This document shows, piece after piece, positions 51,018 to 59,033 of a stretch of DNA of 64,000 bases (position 1 is its first letter; each line of letters begins with the position of its first letter). A program made the translations under genes and the position numbers. The notes beneath the pieces were generated by a model. That model had not been told where the DNA came from, ran no database searches, and saw only the letters and a list, made by a program, of their open reading frames with translations. The stretch is from assembly GCA_023245935.1 (NCBI GenBank), contig JAHFJM010000001.1, forward strand, positions 519,653 to 583,652, in the 5' to 3' direction. This stretch comes from Candidatus Peribacteria bacterium. Lineage in GTDB: Bacteria; Patescibacteriota; Gracilibacteria; Peribacterales; Peribacteraceae.

Positions 51018-51887
51018 ATGCGTCACGGATTCCTCCTCGTTCATAAACCTCGCGGTCCCACCAGTCACGATATTGTGGCACAACTTCGCAGGTCACTCGG
51101 GGAACAAAAGATCGGACATCTCGGCACACTCGACCCTCTCGCCTCCGGTCTGATGGTCCTCGCCGTCGGTGCAAAGGCGCTCAAAGTTGTCGAGCTTTTT
51201 AATGCGCTTCCTAAAGTGTATGAGGCGGAAGTAACGCTCGGCATCGAGAGTACGACGTACGACTGCGAGGGCGTGCTCGAAGCACTGAAGCCGAAAGCGG
51301 GGTGGCTCCCACCGGACGATTCCTCAACGATTCAGGCGATCATCAACGATCGCTTCCTCGGAAAGATAGAGCAGGTTCCTCCTGCGTTCTCGGCGATCCA
51401 TGTCGGCGGTGAACGTGCGTATAAGAAAGCGATGCGTGGGGAGAGTGTCGAAATGAAACCAAGAGAAGCGACGATCTCCGTGTGCAAAGTGAAGACATAC
51501 GACTATCCCGTGCTCACGCTCTCGGTGCACTGTGACAGCGGAACGTACATTCGCTCACTTGCCCACGATCTCGGTGTCAGTCTCCGCTGTGGTGGGCATC
51601 TCTCGGGTCTTGTCCGGACAACGGTAGGGGAGTGGAGTCTTTCGAACGCTCTCACACCCGATCTGATCGGATGGACTCACGTTCTGCCTCTCAAGGATAT
51701 CCTCAACGATCTTCTCTCCCGTGAACTCACTTCTGTCGAATGGAAAGAGATCAAAAACGGACGCAGCATTATCGGAACGATGGATCCGGATCTTCCCTGC
51801 ATTGCGTGGTTTGAGGGCTTGCCGGTGGCGCTGCTCGAACGGTCAAGAAAGCGCGAAGGGATGCTGAAACCGAGGAAGGTGCTGTAG
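51018..51887 (+). CDS. truB: tRNA pseudouridine-55 synthase
   Basis: 289 aa. GFLLVHKPRGPTSHD, IGHLGTLDPLASG with catalytic Asp39, ALPKVYEAEVTLG, QVPPAFSAIHVGGERAY and CDSGTYIRSLAHDLG. Makes the T-loop pseudouridine in tRNA. Start 51018 by the palindromic promoter; the longer frame is not supported. C-terminal part extends beyond the core as a PUA-like tail. Confidence 0.94.
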   Translation: MRHGFLLVHKPRGPTSHDIVAQLRRSLGEQKIGHLGTLDPLASGLMVLAVGAKALKVVELFNALPKVYEAEVTLGIESTTYDCEGVLEALKPKAGWLPPDDSSTIQAIINDRFLGKIEQVPPAFSAIHVGGERAYKKAMRGESVEMKPREATISVCKVKTYDYPVLTLSVHCDSGTYIRSLAHDLGVSLRCGGHLSGLVRTTVGEWSLSNALTPDLIGWTHVLPLKDILNDLLSRELTSVEWKEIKNGRSIIGTMDPDLPCIAWFEGLPVALLERSRKREGMLKPRKVL

Positions 51888-51930
51888 AAAAAATTGACAA
51901 AAATATAGATGATATCATCATACTACTTGT

Positions 51931-52497
51931 ATGATACAACGTTATGAGCTCACGGAGACGGTTGGTGGATTCAGCCAGGATGAGGCTTTGAGCAAAGGTG
52001 TCATTCTTATTGAGGAACGAGACAATTTTCCTCTCCCAGTCGTTCTCTCCGAGCAGCAACACAATGTGGAGAATGCGGTGATTGCTTTGTTAAATTCCAT
52101 TCATACTCCGGATCCGATGGATCAGATGAGGAGAGATCTTATGATTCGAGAGGCTCTGGCAAATCAGATGATTCATGGAAACAGAGGGAATGCCGTGCTC
52201 AAATCGGATATTCATCTCATTGTTGAACAGCAGCGTGGAGATGCGGGCATTGCACTCCTTTCTTGTGTTTTACTGCTCGACGATCATTCTCCTCGTTTCG
52301 ATTTGAATGAAGTCCCAAATCCGGCAGACGATGAAAATTTAGAGAAAACAACCGGCAGGGGATTGATGTTTATCCGAGAAGTTGGAAGGGCTACGATGGT
52401 TCAAATTCCGCGTGAAAACAACGGAAAAACCATTGTCTACTCGTGGACAGAGCACACTGAGACATCTGAGAATGATGGTGGATCGGGTGGGACTTGA
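51931..52497 (+). CDS. RsbW-like GHKL ATPase (anti-sigma type)
   Basis: 188 aa. N box REALANQMIHGNRGN, then a weak G1 (LDDHSPRFDLNEVPNPADDEN) and GRGLMFIREVGR, the pattern of HATPase_c_2 proteins such as RsbW/SpoIIAB, which bind and phosphorylate anti-anti-sigma factors. No sensor or membrane part. CATACT 6 nt before the ATG. The last seven codons (rich in Gly) and stop overlap the tRNA-Lys gene on the other strand. No partner seen nearby. Confidence 0.72.
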   Translation: MIQRYELTETVGGFSQDEALSKGVILIEERDNFPLPVVLSEQQHNVENAVIALLNSIHTPDPMDQMRRDLMIREALANQMIHGNRGNAVLKSDIHLIVEQQRGDAGIALLSCVLLLDDHSPRFDLNEVPNPADDENLEKTTGRGLMFIREVGRATMVQIPRENNGKTIVYSWTEHTETSENDGGSGGT

Positions 52498-52551
52498 ACC
52501 CACGACCAAGAGATTAAGAGTCTCCTGCTCTACCAACTGAGCTACCGATCC
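52476..52551 (-). tRNA. tRNA-Lys (anticodon CTT)
   Basis: Minus strand: acceptor GGATCGG/CCGATCC, anticodon loop CTCTTAA, T loop TTCAAGT, CCA encoded at 52476-52478. Its 3' half overlaps the convergent GHKL ATPase gene by 22 bp. Confidence 0.95.
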
Positions 52552-52604
52552 GGAGCGAGATGAAGAGTACCCAAACAACGTTTGCGTATCAAATGCTTCT
52601 TCGC

Positions 52605-53357
52605 TTACATTTTCGCATTCTGTGCAGATCCAGCCACCTGCTTTCGTAGTTCATCCGTGATCTTCTTCACAGCCGTGAGCTGATCAGGCTGCAGTGCCCT
52701 TTCGATATTCTTGAGAACTTCCTCCGCTTTCGGACTGCCGTTCTCGCGTGCGAGGGTGAACCATGCGTACGCTTTGCCGATGTCGGGTTCTTTTCCTTCG
52801 CCCTTCGCTTCCATCACACCGAGGTTGAACTGGGCTTCACCGAAGTTCTGCATCGCTGACTTGGTGAAGAGTGCGTACGCTTTCGCAAAATCCTGTTTCA
52901 CTCCTTCTCCGCGGTAGAAGAGAACACCGAGATTGAATTGCGCGCGGGCATTTCCCTGATTCGAAGCTTGCTCGAAGAGTGTGCGGGCTTTCGCGAGATC
53001 CTTCGTCACTCCTTCTCCCGTGTAGTACATCACGCCGAGGTTGAACTCTGCATGTGCCTCACCCTGCGCCGCGGCTTTCTCGAACCACTTCTTCGCGAGT
53101 ATCAGATCTTTGGCTACGCCGTCCCCATCATGGTAGAGCGCACCCAGATCGAACTGTGCGTCTTTGTCACCCGCTTCCGCTTTTTTCTCCAATGTATCTT
53201 TGGACTCGGTGCCGTGTGAACTTGAAAGTCCGATCGATGTTGTTTGGGAAGAGGAAGAAGAAGTCTGACCGACGGTGACTCCGTTTCCGGTAGTGCCGCA
53301 TCCGGCAAGGAGCATTGTGCAAGAGAGCAGGCCGACGCTGATGGGAATGGTTTTCAT
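52605..53357 (-). CDS. Sel1-repeat lipoprotein
   Basis: 250 aa, outside the membrane. Lipobox LLAGC; then a Ser/Thr-rich linker and about five Sel1/TPR-like units (AQFDLGALYHDGDGVAKD, AEFNLGVMYYTGEGVTKD, AQFNLGVLFYRGEGVKQD, AQFNLGVMEAKGEGKEPD, KAYAWFTLA). Sel1 repeats act as protein-interaction scaffolds. TAGGCT lies about 10 nt before ATG 53357. Confidence 0.85.
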   Translation of the reverse strand: MKTIPISVGLLSCTMLLAGCGTTGNGVTVGQTSSSSSQTTSIGLSSSHGTESKDTLEKKAEAGDKDAQFDLGALYHDGDGVAKDLILAKKWFEKAAAQGEAHAEFNLGVMYYTGEGVTKDLAKARTLFEQASNQGNARAQFNLGVLFYRGEGVKQDFAKAYALFTKSAMQNFGEAQFNLGVMEAKGEGKEPDIGKAYAWFTLARENGSPKAEEVLKNIERALQPDQLTAVKKITDELRKQVAGSAQNAKM

Positions 53358-53499
53358 GGAGACGGCGAGCCTACACCTTCGAAAGAACCGCAAGCCAGCA
53401 GGCATGCTGGATTATTTTTACCTTTATTTCAAAATCATCTTGCATCAACAACGGCGACCATTATACTTCGCGCGTTCTAGCCTCTTCTCTTCACTCCCC

Positions 53500-53679
53500 A
53501 TGTCGGACACCCTTTTGAATTCACATGTTCTCGGTGATGACGATGACGATAACGATAACGATCCGGTTGATCTCGATGACCTTGATGCCGATTCATTTGA
53601 TGACGATGACGAAGAAGAGGGGGATGAGGATGACAACGAGGCGAAGATGGCGAGGATCGGGGAAAAAGAAGAACTGTAG
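53500..53679 (+). CDS. Very acidic 59-residue protein
   Basis: About half of the residues are Asp or Glu, in a run from residue 13 to 46, and only a few Lys/Arg at the end. Predicted disordered. C/T-rich leader; TATACT lies about 34 nt upstream. Possibly a Ca2+/Mg2+ or nucleoid-protein buffer, but no homology is known to me. Coding nature rests on start context and bias, so moderate confidence. Confidence 0.5.
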   Translation: MSDTLLNSHVLGDDDDDNDNDPVDLDDLDADSFDDDDEEEGDEDDNEAKMARIGEKEEL

Positions 53680-53687
53680 CACTGTCA

Positions 53688-54338
53688 TTACGCTGCATCC
53701 TTCCGATCCATCCCCTCCATTGCGTTCCTCTGAATCGTGCGCCAGTCGTGAGGGAACTTGAACGTTTCCAGTGCGCGAACGAGGGAGGCGAAGCTCTGCC
53801 AGACGGTTGCTTCCTCGTAGACGAACGCATTGCCGCTCTCCTGTACGGGATTATAGTTGTCGAGCAGGTCATGCGGCATTGAGACGGGAATGGTTCCGTA
53901 CCGGAGAGCGTTCTGAATGTCCTCCTCTTCCGGTGTCGAGAAGAACATCGCCATGTCGGATCCCGAGAGCATCGCGCGCAGGTGTGCTTCGTCATCCTGG
54001 AGAATCGCGATGCGGTGACTATTGGTTTTTGCCAGCTTCGTGAAGTACTCACCGTACTTCTTCGATCCGCGACCGCGGATGACGAGTGAAATCGGCAGCT
54101 CCAAGAGTCCCTCCATGACTTTCTCGAGGAGCTCTCCTCCGAGAGTATCGGTCATCCCGCTCAGAATGCAGACGATCGGTTGTTTCGGTTCGTCCACCCA
54201 CCCGACATTTTCTTGGAGCGCAGTCTTATTCTCGATTTTATGTTCGACTGTGCGCGCCGAATACTTTCGGACGATCTTATTGTCGTAGGCTGGAGAGAGG
54301 AGAGGCATGAATTTTTTGTTGTTGATGAATCTGACCAT
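53688..54338 (-). CDS. Glycogen-synthase-like glycosyltransferase, C-terminal half only
   Basis: 216 aa. IENKTALQENVGW, then PIVCILSGMTDTLGGELLEKVMEGLLELPISLVIRGRGSKKYGEYF, MLSGSDMAMFFSTPEEEDIQNALRYGTIPVS follow the nucleotide-sugar-binding half of GT5-type glycogen/starch synthases. The N-terminal acceptor half is missing, so it is a truncated or repurposed domain. Start chosen at 54338 (ATG near TATGAT); GTG 54365 is the alternative. No other starch genes nearby. Confidence 0.65.
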   Translation of the reverse strand: MVRFINNKKFMPLLSPAYDNKIVRKYSARTVEHKIENKTALQENVGWVDEPKQPIVCILSGMTDTLGGELLEKVMEGLLELPISLVIRGRGSKKYGEYFTKLAKTNSHRIAILQDDEAHLRAMLSGSDMAMFFSTPEEEDIQNALRYGTIPVSMPHDLLDNYNPVQESGNAFVYEEATVWQSFASLVRALETFKFPHDWRTIQRNAMEGMDRKDAA

Positions 54339-54459
54339 TCTATCATATTTTGGCTTCCGGATCACGTGTGATGGGTTGTGAAACCTACGTATTGTTATAC
54401 ATTATTCAAGTATTCAGAATAGCTTTCCGCTACGAGGTTTCCGCTTTAAGCTGCGTACG

Positions 54460-54558
54460 ATGAAGCATCTGGTCATCGTCGACCCCACTTCGCCCCTCCG
54501 CTACGTTGGGGCTACGAGGGGCGAGCGAGGCTGCCTCTCTTTCATCTCAGTTTTATGA
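54460..54558 (+). CDS. 32-codon leader ORF formed from a duplicated exonuclease start
   Basis: Begins with the same eight residues (MKHLVIVD) as the exonuclease gene, using partly different synonymous codons, then reads through a palindromic repeat and stops at a TGA that overlaps the exonuclease ATG (ATGA). TAAGCT lies 7 nt upstream, matching the leaderless spacing of other genes, so it may be translated and couple to the downstream gene. Confidence 0.6.
   Translation: MKHLVIVDPTSPLRYVGATRGERGCLSFISVL
54484..54554. repeat. REP-like palindrome inserted at the exonuclease start
   Basis: CGCCCCTC/GAGGGGCG with an inner GCTACG...GGGGCTAC repeat, lying between two copies of a 24-bp segment (54460-54483 and 54555-54578). 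Confidence 0.65.
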
Positions 54559-55541
54559 AGCACTTAGTCATCGTTGACGGGCATCACCTCCTCTATAGGG
54601 CGTACTGGGCGATTCCACGGACGATGAAAACGTCTACGGGTGAACAGGTGAATACGACATTCGGCATGGCTTCCATGCTTCTCCAGATTCTCAAGGTTGA
54701 GGAACCGGATGCCATCCTCTTCTGCTTCGATGCGGACGAGAAGACATTCCGTCATCTCGAGTACGCGGAGTACAAAGCAGGACGATCCGAGACTCCCGAT
54801 GATTTCTATACGCAGATTCCCCGTGCGCTTGAACTCGTCGATACGTTCGGGATCAGGAGTGTCTCGGGAAATCTTCTCGAGGCGGATGATTACGCTTGTA
54901 CGTACGCACGCAGAGCGGAGGAGGCAGGTGATAGAGTCACCATCGTGACCGGAGACAGAGATCTTTTTCAGATGGCGTCGGATCGTATTCGGATTGCCAT
55001 TCCTCACAAAGGGTACAGCGCACCGGAGTACATGGGTTCGGATGAAATTTTCAAGAAGTACGGCGTGACTCCCGCGCAGATTCCGGCATATAAAGGACTC
55101 GTCGGCGATTCGTCCGACAACCTTCCCGGTGTGAAGGGGATCGGACCCAAGGCAGCCGAAGCGCTTCTCAAGCAGTACGGAACACTCGAAGAGATCTACG
55201 CAAATCTGGAGGCAATCAAATCATCGTGGAGGATGAAGCTGGACACAGGCAGAGAGCAGGCATTCTTCTGTCAGCGGATGGCAGTTCTCAAATCGGATGT
55301 TCCTCTTCCCGTTCCGGTTGAAGATCTTGCAATTCTCGGCATTGAAGCGGCGAGGATACGATCATTGTTTTCCGCTCTCGAATTCAGCCTCGTCATGAAG
55401 AGGTTTGAAACCTTGCTCAGCACTCCCTACGGACAGAAGCATTTCAAGAATGATCGGTCGTTGCAGGAAAACGTTGCGGAAGAGCGGAGTGTGAAAAATC
55501 AAAAAGTTCAGGAAGAAAGTGCACAATTATCTTTGCTGTAA
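54555..55541 (+). CDS. Stand-alone 5'-3' exonuclease (Pol I N-terminal type)
   Basis: Removes RNA primers and flaps. 328 aa. Metal-binding acidic residues: VDGHHLLYRAYWA, FDADEKTFRH (Asp), ADDYACTYA, VTGDRDLFQ; H3TH motif GDSSDNLPGVKGIGPKAA (about 184-201). No polymerase domain follows: the gene ends after a Lys/Gln-rich tail. Upstream copy of its start and an overlapping leader ORF are described at 54460. Start 54555. Confidence 0.9.
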   Translation: MKHLVIVDGHHLLYRAYWAIPRTMKTSTGEQVNTTFGMASMLLQILKVEEPDAILFCFDADEKTFRHLEYAEYKAGRSETPDDFYTQIPRALELVDTFGIRSVSGNLLEADDYACTYARRAEEAGDRVTIVTGDRDLFQMASDRIRIAIPHKGYSAPEYMGSDEIFKKYGVTPAQIPAYKGLVGDSSDNLPGVKGIGPKAAEALLKQYGTLEEIYANLEAIKSSWRMKLDTGREQAFFCQRMAVLKSDVPLPVPVEDLAILGIEAARIRSLFSALEFSLVMKRFETLLSTPYGQKHFKNDRSLQENVAEERSVKNQKVQEESAQLSLL

Positions 55542-55871
55542 ATTGTTCTGACGCCATACACGCGGCAAGCCCGCCTTCGCCTGCGGGCTACGGATGGGCA
55601 AGCATGCCGCTCCTTTCTTAAGATTCTCTAGGATAAGCCATCGTCTACTTTTTGTGTTCTTCAAAATTTCAATGAACACAAAAAATGAAATGCGGAGTTT
55701 TTTTTCTTTCTCTGACTCAAAATGCATTGTACCGAGATGATGATTTTTTCTCATTCTTGAATACCAAACGTAGTCAATGCACTATTGCGACAGGTTCATG
55801 CGGTTCTCTAGACTGACACCCATACGCAGCAGAGGTGATGATTATATTTTCTTCCAGTTCCAATTTCTTCT
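55542..55871. other. 330-bp intergenic region before ftsA
   Basis: No gene seen. Contains a REP-like hairpin GCCCGC/GCGGGC and the GGCAAGCATGCC motif (55562-55617), a perfect 11-bp inverted repeat TTTTTGTGTTC/GAACACAAAAA (55649-55684) without a T-tract, and A/T-rich sequence. The ftsA leader contains TATATT near 55848, followed by a C/T-rich stretch to the ATG. Confidence 0.5.
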
Positions 55872-57113
55872 ATGGCTAAAGAACGCGTGCTTTCCAGTCT
55901 CGATATCGGGAGTGCCAAGATTCGTGTGATCGTTGCCGTTGTCGATGAACGGGATGGCGGGCAGGTACCGAGCGTGATCGGTGTCGGACTGTCTCCGTCG
56001 CTTGGCATGCGCAAAGGTCATGTCATCGATATTGAAGAGACGATCCACAATATCATCTCCGCTCTCGAAGACGCGGAGCGCATGGCGGGGGTTCCGATCA
56101 ACCACGTGTTCGTCGGGATGAGCGGCAGTCACATCGAAGCATTCGACAGTCGCGGCGTCATTGCGATCTCAGGCAGCGAGATCATGGTGGAGGATATCGC
56201 GCGCGTGCTCGAGGCGGCGCAGGCCGTCAGCATTCCGAGTAACAGGAGAATCCTCCACATCGAACCGAAGTCCTATGCGGTGGATGAGCAGCGTGGCATC
56301 AAGAATCCTGTCGGGATGACCGGCATCAGACTCGAAGTGGAGGCGCACATCATCACCGGACAAATTCAACACGTGAAGAACCTTGAAAAGTGCGTCGATC
56401 AGGCGGGCGTGGATATCGACTCGCTCGTTCCGGCGACGATTGCGATCTCCGAGGCCGTCCTCACCAAGCGTCAGAAGGAATTGGGTGTCGTGACGATCGA
56501 CATCGGTGCGGGCTCGACGAGTGTTGCCGTCTTCGAAGAGGGGACGATTCTCCACTCCGTCTGTCTGCCGGTCGGCGGCGAGAATGTGACCAACGACATT
56601 GCGATCGGACTTCGAACATCCATCGATACGGCGGAGAAAATCAAGATCGAATTCGGCTCCGTGCTTCCCGCCGAGATTCAGGAACGCGAGATGATCGATC
56701 TCTCCACGGTGAGCAAGATGGATACGCAGACCGTCAGCAAGAAGTACATGGCGGAGATCATGCAGGCGAGGTACTACGAAATCTTCTCCCTCGTGAAAGA
56801 GGAGCTTAAGCGCCTCGGCAGAGACGGTCTTCTCCCGGCAGGCGCACTCCTGACCGGAGCTGCCGTCAAGGCACCCGGCGTTCTCGATATCGCGAGAGAG
56901 GTCCTCGGACTTCCCGTGCAGATGGGCTTCCCGATCGAGATCGGCGGCGTCATCGAGAAGGTCGACGATCCCGCCTACGCCACTGCACTCGGCACGCTCC
57001 TCTGGGGAGTGCGAGAGGGGCAGCGTCACTCAGGCAGCTTCTCGATGGCTGACTTCGATGTGAAGCGCGCTTTCGGACAAGTTGGTTCATGGTTTAAAAA
57101 TCTCCTTCCGTAA
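55872..57113 (+). CDS. ftsA: Cell division protein FtsA
   Basis: Actin-like anchor of FtsZ. 413 aa: SLDIGSAKIRVIV phosphate 1 region, SHA-type domain (HVFVGMSGSHIEAFDSRGVI), VVTIDIGAGSTSVAVFEEG phosphate 2, LLTGAAVKAPG, and a C-terminal amphipathic helix FGQVGSWFKNLLP for membrane contact. C/T-rich leader, no Shine-Dalgarno. Followed by ftsZ after 78 nt. Confidence 0.96.
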   Translation: MAKERVLSSLDIGSAKIRVIVAVVDERDGGQVPSVIGVGLSPSLGMRKGHVIDIEETIHNIISALEDAERMAGVPINHVFVGMSGSHIEAFDSRGVIAISGSEIMVEDIARVLEAAQAVSIPSNRRILHIEPKSYAVDEQRGIKNPVGMTGIRLEVEAHIITGQIQHVKNLEKCVDQAGVDIDSLVPATIAISEAVLTKRQKELGVVTIDIGAGSTSVAVFEEGTILHSVCLPVGGENVTNDIAIGLRTSIDTAEKIKIEFGSVLPAEIQEREMIDLSTVSKMDTQTVSKKYMAEIMQARYYEIFSLVKEELKRLGRDGLLPAGALLTGAAVKAPGVLDIAREVLGLPVQMGFPIEIGGVIEKVDDPAYATALGTLLWGVREGQRHSGSFSMADFDVKRAFGQVGSWFKNLLP

Positions 57114-57191
57114 TTTTCTCCGCGGGAAGCATCCCGCACTTCTTCACTTCTCTTACTTCCGTACTTCCGCACTTTATTTACCCCCCTTCCC

Positions 57192-58442
57192 ATGTCAGAC
57201 ACACTCAGAAATCTCTTCTCCGGTTCCAAGAGCTCCTTCTCTTCTCAGGGAAAGGCACCAACGGGTTCCGATGACGGCATTCCCGCATCCTTGCCTGGTC
57301 ATCAGGAAGTGCGTCCGGATATTGCTCCGAATGCGGTGATCCGTGTGATCGGTGTTGGAGGAGGAGGAACCAACGCCGTGTCGAGGATGATCAGTAGTAA
57401 GGTGGGAGGGGTGGAGTTCATCGCCGTGAATACAGATGCGCAGGCGCTCTTCCATAACGCTGCTGCGACGAAGGTGAATATCGGTCGCGGGACAACGCGC
57501 GGGCTCGGTGCCGGTGCGAATCCGGATATCGGATTGCAGGCTGCCAAGGAGAGCTCCGAGGAATTGAAGAAGGTGATGGAAGGTGCGGATTTGATCTTCA
57601 TCACGGCAGGCTTAGGCGGTGGAACGGGTTCGGGAGCAGCTCCGTACATTGCAGAACTTGCACGCAGCATCGGGATCCTGACAGTCGGTGTCGTCACGCG
57701 TCCTTTTAGCTTTGAGGGACTCAGGCGCAGGAAACAGGCGGATGAGGCGCTCGAAGCGCTCCGTGGAAAAGTCGACACGCTGATCACGATTCCGAATGAC
57801 AAAGTTCTGTCTCTGATCGATAAGACGACTCCTCTCACCGAGGCGTTTCAGATCGTCGACGAGATTCTCCGCCACGGTATCGAGGGTGTGGCGAACCTCA
57901 TCACCGTGCATGGGCTCGTGAACGTGGACTTCGCCGACGTGCGCTCCGTCATGCAGGATGCGGGCTCCGCACTCATGGGTATCGGATACGGAACAGGTGA
58001 TTCTCGTGCGTCTGAAGCTGCGCGTGCTGCCATCGATTCTCCGCTCCTTGAGCTCAGCATCAGCGGTGCGAAGGGCATCTTGTTCAACATCACGGGTGGC
58101 AACGACATGTCGATGTTCGAGGTCGACGAAGCCGCACGCATCGTCACCGAGGCAGCCGATCCGGAGGCGAACATCATCTTCGGTGCTGTCATCGATGATG
58201 CGTACACGGGTCAGGTGAAGTGCACCGTGATCGCCACGGGATTCGACGAGAAGAAGGAATCGTCGATGTCTTCATCCGCCACTCCGATGCTCAAGAGCGT
58301 TCCAACGCTCAAGAAGCTCCAGGATCAGGTTCGGAGTGACAACCGACCCGATGAGGCGGTTCTCAAGCTCGCCGGTCAGCAGCTGAATGAAGAGGAGCTG
58401 GAAGTACCGACGTTCATGCGAAAGAAGATAGGAGGGAAGTAG
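57192..58442 (+). CDS. ftsZ: Cell division protein FtsZ
   Basis: Tubulin-like GTPase forming the division ring. 416 aa: disordered Ser-rich start (~45), GVGGGGTNAVSRM (about 51-63), GLGGGTGSGAAP (about 137-148), NVDFADVRSVM, GVIDDAYTG, and the conserved C-terminal peptide ELEVPTFMRKK that binds FtsA. The leader has a purine-free CCCCCCTTCCC run just before the ATG. Gap between ftsA and ftsZ holds TACTTCC/CACTTCT repeats. Confidence 0.97.
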   Translation: MSDTLRNLFSGSKSSFSSQGKAPTGSDDGIPASLPGHQEVRPDIAPNAVIRVIGVGGGGTNAVSRMISSKVGGVEFIAVNTDAQALFHNAAATKVNIGRGTTRGLGAGANPDIGLQAAKESSEELKKVMEGADLIFITAGLGGGTGSGAAPYIAELARSIGILTVGVVTRPFSFEGLRRRKQADEALEALRGKVDTLITIPNDKVLSLIDKTTPLTEAFQIVDEILRHGIEGVANLITVHGLVNVDFADVRSVMQDAGSALMGIGYGTGDSRASEAARAAIDSPLLELSISGAKGILFNITGGNDMSMFEVDEAARIVTEAADPEANIIFGAVIDDAYTGQVKCTVIATGFDEKKESSMSSSATPMLKSVPTLKKLQDQVRSDNRPDEAVLKLAGQQLNEEELEVPTFMRKKIGGK

Positions 58443-58489
58443 GGGAGGTTTGGTAGGTGTGGGAGGTTCGGTACGTTGAATACTCAAGA

Positions 58490-58516
58490 GTAGATGGGCG
58501 ACCATCTACTTTTTTG
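58490..58516 (+). terminator. Intrinsic terminator of ftsZ
   Basis: AGTAGATGG (58490-58498)-GCGA-CCATCTACT (58503-58511) followed by T's. Flanks carry complementary GGTAGGT/ACCTACC type repeats at 58441-58475 and 58555-58590. Confidence 0.85.
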
Positions 58517-58592
58517 TGTGCTGAAGACATAATCTTTCTTTGCCTCTGCTGCTTTCACCACCTACCATACCTACCGAACCTACCCAACCTTC

Positions 58593-59021
58593 ATGCGTGT
58601 TTCCCTCCACCGCATCGACCCCACGCTTCCTCTTCCCGAATATCACACGTCCGGGGCTGCAGCATTCGATTTCGTGACGCGCGAAACAACGATCATCGAA
58701 GCCGGGAAGACCGGTCTCGTGCCCGGGAATATCGTCGTGAAGGTTCCGAAGGGCTATGCACTTCTCATCCTTCCCCGCTCATCGCTTCCGAGGAAGAAAG
58801 GTTTGATCTGCCCGCACTCGCTCGGGCTCATCGACCAGGACTACCACGGACCGAAGGACGAGATCTTCGTGCAGGTGCAGAATGTCACCAGTCAGCCGGT
58901 GACAGTCGAGAGAGGGGAGCGCATCGCACAGGGGCTGTTCGTCAAAACCGATCGTGCGGAGTGGCGGGAGGTCGACTCACATGGCGCAGAGACCCGGGGT
59001 GGGTTTGGGAGTACGGGGTGA
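58593..59021 (+). CDS. dut: dUTP diphosphatase
   Basis: 142 aa: motif 1 SGAAAFDF, motif 2 PRSSLPRKKGL, motif 3 GLIDQDYHG, motif 4 ERGERIAQGLF and motif 5 GGFGSTG, giving a complete trimeric dUTPase. Removes dUTP and supplies dUMP. Convergent with the giant gene (12-nt gap). The leader holds ACCTACC repeats. Confidence 0.94.
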   Translation: MRVSLHRIDPTLPLPEYHTSGAAAFDFVTRETTIIEAGKTGLVPGNIVVKVPKGYALLILPRSSLPRKKGLICPHSLGLIDQDYHGPKDEIFVQVQNVTSQPVTVERGERIAQGLFVKTDRAEWREVDSHGAETRGGFGSTG

Positions 59022-59033
59022 AACTTATACTTT

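Noticed and set aside
55649..55684. Terminator after the exonuclease gene
   Set aside because: The perfect inverted repeat has its T's before and its A's after the stem on both strands, so it lacks the required T-tract.
56169..57029. 286-codon minus-strand frame opposite ftsA
   Set aside because: Shadow of ftsA; His/Asp/Arg-rich.
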